Below, piece after piece: positions 61,201-64,000 of a DNA stretch of 64,000 bases. Location of the stretch: assembly GCA_958431815.1 (NCBI GenBank), contig CAUASB010000001.1, forward strand, positions 310,001-374,000, written 5' to 3'. Source of the stretch: an uncultured Eggerthella sp. (lineage in GTDB: Bacteria > Actinomycetota > Coriobacteriia > Coriobacteriales > Eggerthellaceae). The notes under the pieces were generated by a model. It searched no databases. It was given only the letters and a program-made list of their open reading frames with translations, and had not been told where the DNA came from. Position 1 is the stretch's first letter, and the number at the start of each line of letters is the position of its first letter. Position numbers and translations under genes: made by a program.

Positions 61201-61352
61201 TGCCCTCTATCTACTTCGCCGTCACCATCGAACCAATAAGCTATGTATACGCCTGCGCGCTGACGCTGCTGTTCGCCTTCATCGTGGCGCTGCTTTCCAA
61301 CCGCTCGTTGGCAAAGATCAACATGATCGAAGCGCTGAAGAGCATCGAGTAG
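58248..61352 (+). CDS. FtsX-domain ABC permease with extracellular coiled coil
   Basis: The 1,034-residue protein has an N-terminal membrane helix (FISILVICALGVTMVCGL, 20-37), an extracellular domain (about 40-220), a Gln/Ala/Glu-rich heptad region of about 260 residues (225-490, ADAQQKIDDAQSALDSGKAEL and similar), an FtsX domain with three spans (about 507-640), a second extracellular domain and a second FtsX domain with three spans at the C-terminus (about 900-1030, ERTRELATIKVLGFRKREV). The two-FtsX plan is that of peptide or lipid-handling exporters in Gram-positives. The long coiled coil suggests it spans the wall to reach a partner, as in cell-wall hydrolase activation. No two-component system adjoins. 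Confidence 0.9.
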   Translation: MARAFRKDTLRTIANSKKRFISILVICALGVTMVCGLRASCVDLRNSADAFFTEQGLYDACVQSTLGLTEEDVSTICALDDVAGAEGTWEETTYTPLGQKRASVGVKALSQHGLNMPKVVQGTLPTSENEVAVTENYLTDSGLSLGDTVILEPANTEVFKRAEYTITASVIDPTELTNPNGSIAVRASASPDYSFFVTPDAVCAEAFTAVYVRANSTAKSFTPDYAAALDNLTEELEGIKEQREEARTQSIRQEALDQIAEAERDTNSQLADAQQKIDDAQSALDSGKAELSANKKKLTTSESTLSQSEQQLRQQEQQLESAQAQIDEGYHNITAAQKQLDQGRTQANASCDDAAAQVKAALAAGALSEEEATAQLAAIEAQRTQTLSELDAQAKQLAAAKQELDAQASQVSAGKRAIAQGWSQLSNGKQQLQQGKRQLSAAQEQLAQGQSELNEQRSQFESSKAEAQVKFENARNEANSLESARWYVQTRESNAGYASVESDASSIEAIGLVFPAVFIVVAVLIALTTITRLVEEERGLIGTYKSLGYSNGAILSKYLFYALSACLLGGIVGEFCGFVLFPAFLFTVFQMMYLLPTYLLSFDIPYGIGSLLFFFAGIVGAAVFACRAELRQTPATLMRPKAPRQGSRILLERIPFIWKRLAFLDKVTARNLLRYKKRFFMTVFGIMGCMALLICGFAIKDSVHALSPMQYGTIYRYDALAITTTDNFSTCEALLEESNEVSQLQEVAVDSVTLSANDDDESLQLFVLPDDADLSSYVSLENGDEALSLPNDGMVLTRNAAELLGVGAGDTVHLKTSSLDEASVSLAGVADNYLGNAAYLTQSAYQQLFGNSVQPNGFYLLLSGADDEKEAFADTLAENSDFLSVSSTQQMNDEFAQSFDLINAIVYVIVLLAAALAFVVLFTLSTTNISERTRELATIKVLGFRKREVNHYVNKETVLLTAIGMVLGIPAGYAFSHMLTYVLKMPSIYFAVTIEPISYVYACALTLLFAFIVALLSNRSLAKINMIEALKSIE

Positions 61353-61369
61353 AGGCTGGCCCCGGGTGG

Positions 61370-61560
61370 TTGTCGATTGGGCGCCAACCAGCGACTGGCT
61401 GACGACCGATTGGGCAGCAGCCAAGTCTCAGCCAGCCCACAAACGGCTGATAAGCCAGCGAGCCGCCAACCGACCCGCGACCGATAGGGCAACAAGCCAC
61501 CAGCCAGCCCCGACCAATGGGCCAGCGAGCTGTCAGCCAGCCTGCGACTGATGGCCGGCA
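61370..61560. repeat. Degenerate tandem repeats after the ABC permease
   Basis: Units of about 55-70 bp repeat the pattern CGACCGATTGGGCA, then AGCCA and CAGCCAGCCC (near 61405, 61480 and 61515), with much drift. No reading frame is supported. Confidence 0.5.
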
Positions 61561-61610
61561 GACCTATTCCGGCCCCGGCTTCCCCTTTTCTGTCATTCAG
61601 AGCGGTTCGG

Positions 61611-61798
61611 GGCAAGTTTGCCGCCAAACGTATGCTAAATCAGCGAATTTCCGTTCATTTTCATACGTTTCGCGCGATTCTTGCCAAAATCGCGCGAAAT
61701 AGAATACGTGTCGAGCAAAACTTGCCACGAAAGGCCCCTTTTCTTCGAAAAACGCTCCGACAGCATACGTTTGGGCAAAATCTTGCCAGCACTAAGGG
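61611..61798. repeat. Palindromic element of about 190 bp
   Basis: The outer arms GGCAAGTTTGCC plus CCAAACGTATGCT (61616-61636) and AGCATACGTTTGGGC plus ATCTTGCC (61772-61798) are inverted copies. Inside lies a perfect 12-bp hairpin TTTCGCGCGATT (61668-61679) with 61688-61699, loop CTTGCCAA. Further GCAA-CTTGCC motifs lie between. It may act as a terminator region or as a small mobile element. Confidence 0.5.
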
Positions 61799-61917
61799 AA
61801 GGCCAACGCCAAGGTCCAAGGGAAGAGCAGGGGAAAGAAAGAGTAGCACCGTTACGTGCTCAATTTGCCGCCCCTGCGGAAGAGCTTCCTGCGGAACCGC
61901 TCGCATTGATCGCGGAG

Positions 61918-63045
61918 TTACTTGTTCTGGTCGTTGTTGGGGCGCTCGGGTTTGCGACGTGGGTTGAAGTGGTGGCTCAGGGCATCGCCCAACAGGCGCA
62001 GCTTCACGATGGCATACGCCGTAACCGCGCAGGCGAAAATGAAGATAGGAATACGAACCAAGTTGTCAGCCCAGGTGATGATAACGCCGCACGCAGCCAA
62101 AAGCGCCGTCCACGCCCACATGATAAGCACCGTGGCGCGCTGACTGAAGCCCGCACGCATCAGGCGATGGTGGATGTGCCCCTTGTCGGCTTCGTCGATA
62201 GGACGATGCTCGCGCTTGCGGCGCACAATGGCAAAGAACGTATCAAGAATAGGCACGCCCGCCGCCAAGATGGGAACCAGCAACGAAACGAACAAGGCGG
62301 AACGCGCTACCGCAAACAGCGAGATAATGCCCAGCGAAAAGCCTAGCAACAAAGCGCCGGAATCGCCCATGAAGATGGAAGCTGGGAAGAAGTTCGACTT
62401 CAAGAAGCCGATGCAAGCACCCACCAAAATAACGGCGAACAGAGCCGCATCAAGGCGGCCGGTATGGATGGCGAACATCAAAATGGTTATGGCGGAAATA
62501 CCCGTAATACCCGATGCCAGGCCATCCAAACCGTCGATCAGGTTGATAACGTTGGCGAAAGCAACCAGATAGAACACAGTAAGCGGGTAAGCCACCCAAC
62601 CAAATTCAATGAAGCCTTCGCCCACCGGGTTATGAATGCTGGAAAACAACAGGCCCGAACCAGCGACAATGCAGGCGGCAACAATCTGGCCGGCCATTTT
62701 GGTTTTAGGGCTCAGATCAACCACGTCGTCTACCGCGCCAACCAGGAACATCAGAACCACGCCAGCAAGCACGCCCCAGTAATTCACATCGATGCCGCCG
62801 TAATCGATGAAGGGGTTTTTCCACCCGAAAGCGCCAACGCCAATAGCAGCAACGGCCAAAGCCGCCAGGATGCCACCGAAAATGGCAACACCTCCCATAC
62901 GGGGAATGGGCAGCATGTTCACGCGTCGCGCGCTGGGATAGTCGATAGCATCAAGCTTGATGGCAAGCTTGCGGGCAAGAGGAGTGAGGGCGATGGTTAC
63001 CACTGCGGCAACAACGAAGAGAACGCCGTATTCGAACCAGTCCAT
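61918..63045 (-). CDS. WecA/TagO-type undecaprenyl-phosphate glycosyl-1-phosphate transferase
   Basis: The 375-residue, 10-11-span membrane enzyme belongs to the MraY/WecA family, which transfers N-acetylhexosamine-1-phosphate to undecaprenyl phosphate to start teichoic acid or polysaccharide chains. Motifs: RRVNMLPIPRMGGVAIF, VGAVDDVVDLSPKTKMAGQ (Asp-Asp), NVINLIDGLDGLASG, FMGDSGALLLGFSLG and the WecA-type RRKREHRPIDEADKGHIHHRLMRAGFSQR. The HIHH motif separates it from MraY. The start at 63045 has AGGGGAG upstream. It is divergent from a family 2 glycosyltransferase, suggesting a surface glycan locus continuing to the right. Confidence 0.93.
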   Translation of the reverse strand: MDWFEYGVLFVVAAVVTIALTPLARKLAIKLDAIDYPSARRVNMLPIPRMGGVAIFGGILAALAVAAIGVGAFGWKNPFIDYGGIDVNYWGVLAGVVLMFLVGAVDDVVDLSPKTKMAGQIVAACIVAGSGLLFSSIHNPVGEGFIEFGWVAYPLTVFYLVAFANVINLIDGLDGLASGITGISAITILMFAIHTGRLDAALFAVILVGACIGFLKSNFFPASIFMGDSGALLLGFSLGIISLFAVARSALFVSLLVPILAAGVPILDTFFAIVRRKREHRPIDEADKGHIHHRLMRAGFSQRATVLIMWAWTALLAACGVIITWADNLVRIPIFIFACAVTAYAIVKLRLLGDALSHHFNPRRKPERPNNDQNK

Positions 63046-63372
63046 GCGCTCCCCTCTTTCCTCGAAATTGTTGAATAACGCGGCCGAGCCAGCACACGCC
63101 AAAAGCCAATTATATACCGAAGGGGTACCACTCCCGTACCACACCTGCGCCATCACCACTGCAGCACCATTACCCCACCGCCGCCGTATCGTAGGATAAG
63201 GCTGCTCTTCAGCTGCACAACGCACTCCACTTCGACACAGTTTTGCAGCCTTTGTGGAGAGCGGGGGCCAAAACGTGTAAGTACCTTGTACGTCCCGAGC
63301 ACCAGCATATTCGGCGCAACGGCATTGTGTAGAATGAGCGGGTTGAAATCCGTAGATCAAAAGAAGGTGCTC
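63046..63372. other. Divergent region between the WecA-type gene and glycosyltransferase
   Basis: It must hold two promoters. An AT-rich TTATATACC (about 63112) could be part of the minus-strand promoter. Nothing else was recognised. Confidence 0.35.
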
Positions 63373-64000
63373 GTGTCACACAGCCCCGCGATAAGCGTCA
63401 TCATTCCCGTTTACAACGTAGAGTCCTGGCTGCGCCGCGCCGTTGGTTCGCTGCAGAACCAAACGTGCACCAGCTACGAGATTCTTTTGGTAGACGACGG
63501 AAGCACCGATGGCAGCGGTGATTTGTGCGACAAGCTTGCCGACGACGATGTACGCATCCGCGTAATCCACCAGGAAAACCAGGGCGCTGCCGCTGCCCGC
63601 AATGCCGCCATGGAAATTGCCCGCGGCGATTACCTGTACTTCATGGACGGCGACGACTGGTGCGACCGCACCATGTTGAAAGACATGTACCGCGTGGCAT
63701 CGGAAAACGACCTGGACCTGCTTATCACCGGCTTCACCATCGATACCTACTACGACGACGAGGGCAAGTACTACCGCGAACTGCGCAACGCACCCAACCG
63801 CATCTTCGAATCGCAGGACGAGTTCCGCAAAAACGCCTGCCAGCTGTTCGATGCCCAGCTTCTGTACGCGCCTTGGAACAAGCTGTACCGCCGTTCGTAC
63901 CTGAACGAAAATAACATCCGCTTCCCCGGCACATTTTGGGACGATTTGCCCTTCAACCTCGATGTCATGCGCGATGTGGAACGCGTAGGCTGCCTAGATG
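63373..64000 (+). CDS. Family 2 glycosyltransferase, 3' end outside the window
   Basis: At least 209 residues of a GT-A glycosyltransferase: ISVIIPVYNVESWLRRAVGSL, LLVDDGSTDGSGDLCD (Asp-Asp nucleotide site), NQGAAAARNAAMEIA, YLYFMDGDDWCD (Asp-x-Asp metal site) and a later FWDDLPFNLDVM. These transfer sugars from UDP/GDP donors to lipid-linked glycans. GTG at 63373 has AAGAAGG five nt upstream; an in-frame ATG at 63334 lacks a ribosome site. The frame runs off the right edge. Confidence 0.9.
   Translation, partial: MSHSPAISVIIPVYNVESWLRRAVGSLQNQTCTSYEILLVDDGSTDGSGDLCDKLADDDVRIRVIHQENQGAAAARNAAMEIARGDYLYFMDGDDWCDRTMLKDMYRVASENDLDLLITGFTIDTYYDDEGKYYRELRNAPNRIFESQDEFRKNACQLFDAQLLYAPWNKLYRRSYLNENNIRFPGTFWDDLPFNLDVMRDVERVGCLD

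Overview
The window looks like chromosome from a high-GC, probably anaerobic Gram-positive of the Actinomycetota, most likely class Coriobacteriia (Eggerthellaceae-like). This is inference from protein style: a type III glutamine synthetase, a giant MBG-repeat surface protein without LPXTG, a PilT-type cluster with small one-TM proteins, CIRCE-controlled Hsp20, and strong AAGGAG-like ribosome sites. No rRNA, tRNA, CRISPR array, prophage or intact insertion sequence was recognised.

Layout. 0-2.4 kb: the end of a VanZ-like protein and a CpsB/YwqE-type PHP phosphatase homologue that has lost several metal ligands. 2.5-9.1 kb: aspartate-family amino-acid genes (metY and metA divergent, hom, lysA), then rlmH. 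9.4-15.3 kb: an amino-acid-binding lipoprotein, a TrpR/YerC-type regulator, ilvE, a LysR regulator divergent from an NhaC-type antiporter, and a small alarmone synthetase. 15.8-24.1 kb: glnN, two small membrane proteins, a LysR regulator, an EamA exporter and a SLC23/SulP-like permease. Several of these intergenic regions carry the same GAAC-NN-GTTC palindrome.

24.5-45.3 kb is a surface module. It holds a 4,876-residue MBG-repeat adhesin with a small partner protein, a divergent transglutaminase lipoprotein, and a six-gene type IV pilus-like cluster (PilC-like gene with a frameshift, four small one-TM proteins, PilT-like ATPase) with no PilB or prepilin peptidase in view. 45.7-53.6 kb is a signalling operon read in the order substrate-binding lipoprotein, Cache/PAS/GGDEF hybrid kinase, GGDEF-REC-HD-GYP protein, HPt protein: a complete phosphorelay that should control cyclic-di-GMP. 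Its position beside the adhesin and pilus genes suggests that it controls attachment.

54-64 kb holds rpsI-rplM, a frameshifted beta-lactamase-like serine hydrolase, hsp20 under a perfect CIRCE operator, a MacB/FtsX-type ABC exporter with a long coiled coil, a WecA/TagO-type glycosyl-1-phosphate transferase and the start of a family 2 glycosyltransferase.

The most unusual signals are outside genes. A family of nested inverted repeats sits just after stop codons (hom, glnN, pilT, with remnants after rlmH and the HPt gene); it has constant flanks, covarying arms and a different inner hairpin each time. There is also a spaced GAAC-NN-GTTC operator family, a pair of 20-bp palindromes with a 30-bp period, a candidate structured RNA of about 290 nt with its own terminator, a 101-bp hairpin after rpsI, and a relic of a second hom gene.
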